Assembly (NCBI GenBank): GCA_009829735.1 | Contig: CM020619.1 | Span: forward strand, 14,685,777 to 14,749,776 | Length of the DNA stretch: 64,000 bases | Reading direction: 5' to 3' | Source of the DNA: Pyropia yezoensis | Taxonomy: Eukaryota > Rhodophyta > Bangiophyceae > Bangiales > Bangiaceae | The notes under the pieces: generated by a model | The model's input: the letters and a program-made list of their open reading frames with translations, nothing else | What the model was told of the DNA's origin: nothing | The model's database searches: none | Translations under genes and position numbers: made by a program | Part shown: positions 62,649-64,000 of the stretch, in pieces | How the letters are laid out: each line of letters opens with the position of its first letter | Position numbering within the stretch: position 1 is the first letter of the stretch

Positions 62649-64000
62649 CACCGTCGTCGACGTCGTCGTCGTCGTCGGCAGGGAGGTCGCCCCCCCCCCC
62701 CCCCCCGCCCCGCCGCCGGCCTCGCCCTCCCCCGCGTACGCGCCGAGGGCGGCGTCAATCTCGGCGGCGACGCCGTCGACGGCGGCCAGCACCGCCGGGT
62801 CCCGCCCGTCCTCCAGGTCCCGCACGTGCACCGCCACCAGCGGCGGCGGCGCGGCAGCCACGTACGCGGCGGCGGCCGCCGCCAGCGGCGCCGCCGGCCG
62901 CAGGGACCGCCACGCCGGGAGCCAGCCGTCCAGGCGGCGGGCGCAGTAGTGGAAGGCGCCGCTGCTAAACAGGCCCATAAAGGGGGGCGCCTCGCCGCCA
63001 TCCCCGCCGCCGCCGCCGCCGCCGCCGCCACCGCCGTCGCCGCCGTCGTCGCCACCACCCCCGCCAGACCCGCGGGTGCGGTTGGTGCCGCCACCGGCCG
63101 CCGCGGGGTGCGGGCGCCCGCCAGCGCCCCCCCCCCCCCCCCCCAGTGTGTTGGCCCCCCCGCACGGCAGGCGGTTCAGGTCCCCCCCCCCCCCCCGGAC
63201 GCCGCGCACCCCGTTTGGCAAAACCCCCCCGGTGGCCGAGCCGTCCCCCCCCCCCCCCTCCGCCCCGTGCCGCCGCCGCCGCGGCCGGCCCGGCGCGATG
63301 CATCCCCGCCCGTCGACGCGGAGGAGCCCCGCGGCGACCAGCCGGCGGCCCGCGGGGGAGTCCAAAAACGCCCCCCCCTCCACCGACGGCCAGCCCGCCG
63401 CCAGGGCGTGGCGGTCCAGCCACGCGGTGACGGGGCAGGTGGCGCCGCCGTCGCCGCGGCCCGTCGGGGGGAGGACGACCACCCCACCGGCGAGGCGGGC
63501 GGCCTGCAGGAGGATGGCCACCCGCACCAGCTGGTTGTTGAGCTGCCCGCCCCCCGTCCAGTGGGGGAAGTAGTAGCGGCCAGTGGCAGAGGCGGCCTCG
63601 GCCGCCGCCGCCGACGCTGCCGTCGGCGTGGGGTGGGGGGGGGGGGGGGCGGGACTGCCGCCCCCCGTGGTGGTGGTGGTGGGCGTGGGAGTGGTGGCCG
63701 CAGCGGCGGCGTCGCTGTCGCTGTCGCCGCCGCCGCCGTCGGCGGCGGCCCAGGCTGCATCGTCGGCGGCGGCCGCCGCGGCGGCCGCCGTGTCCCCCAC
63801 CGCCCCCCCCCTACCGTCGCGGGGTCTTGCGCCGGCCGACGGTGCCGCTTCCGCTGCGGCTGCGGCTGCCGCTGCCGCAGCCGTTGGTGCGGCCCCCACC
63901 GCCGGCGTCGCTGCCGCAAAGCGGCCGCCAGCAGCCGCTGCGGGGCCACCCCCAACCCCAACCCCACCCCCACCGCCGCCACCGCCACCGCCGCCGCCTG
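61534..64000 (-). CDS. O-fucosyltransferase-like protein, 5' end outside the window
   Basis: The coding strand is minus, enters at the right edge and stops at 61534. In order: GGGQLNNQLVRVAILLQAARL (about 63555-63490), the GGxNNQ donor-side motif of the O-FucT family; VAVHVRDLEDG (about 62840-62810), the VAVHxR motif; VYVAAFGD; and DYFLGTHSSTMSLNVAAMR (about 62055-62000), the D-x-F-x-x-THS motif. These are the three conserved blocks of GDP-fucose O-fucosyltransferase-like enzymes (secretory pathway). Long Gly/Asp/Ala insertions separate them. The frame before about 62690 differs from that after it; the shift falls in a 17-C run (62690-62706), beyond which the Asp/Gly frame is the more natural. 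Probably one gene with a homopolymer error. Donor sugar unproven. Confidence 0.75.
62690..62706. repeat. 17-nt C run at the frame break of the O-fucosyltransferase-like gene
   Basis: Uninterrupted C from 62690 to 62706; the two halves of the conserved protein lie in different frames on either side. Confidence 0.8.

Overview
The window is eukaryotic nuclear DNA: strongly GC-rich by eye, full of homopolymer and GCC/GGC runs, with large genes mostly uninterrupted or with few introns, a U2 snRNA gene and an RNA polymerase subunit gene. An animal-type (P-type IIC) Na,K-ATPase in a genome of this composition, with long low-complexity proteins, points to a bangiophyte red alga of the Porphyra/Pyropia type. 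That assignment is inference; no organelle or rRNA marker is present.

The left 12.5 kb is repeat territory. An old Ty3/gypsy-like retrotransposon lies on the minus strand (LTR 6969-7331, primer-binding site, intact gag ORF, decayed retropepsin) and runs off the left edge. A younger plus-strand LTR element (305-4006) is nested inside its protease/pol reading frame. The younger element has near-identical 469-bp LTRs, the same primer-binding site, a chromodomain relic and an antisense ORF. A second LTR of the older family lies in opposite orientation at 8183-8545. Then come GC-rich degenerate repeats, a 455-bp foldback element with 48-bp inverted repeats, and a ~288-bp tandem repeat.

The rest is genic. 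In order: a multi-exon orphan gene on the minus strand (12611-16079); a single-pass membrane protein with a beta-propeller-like ectodomain (18040-20583, minus); a type II inositol polyphosphate 5-phosphatase whose catalytic domain is split by a very long insertion (23376-27092, plus); a U2 snRNA gene with a TATA box (27649-27849, plus); a giant low-complexity protein with a KA1-like C-terminus (31067-35335, plus); RNA polymerase subunit RPB8 in three exons (35833-37611, minus); a giant SHAQKYF-type MYB-related protein (39705-44021, plus); a family 2 glycosyltransferase (45010-46476, minus); a P-type IIC Na,K-ATPase with an enlarged M7-M8 ectodomain (50488-53997, minus); a J-domain membrane protein in three exons (57947-60231, minus); and an O-fucosyltransferase-like gene cut by the right edge (61534-64000, minus).

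The genes do not form a pathway; this looks like an ordinary gene neighbourhood beside a nested-transposon block. Recurring themes are homopeptide insertions inside conserved domains (5-phosphatase, RPB8, O-fucosyltransferase) and reading-frame breaks located in G/C-rich runs, which may be sequence errors rather than true mutations.
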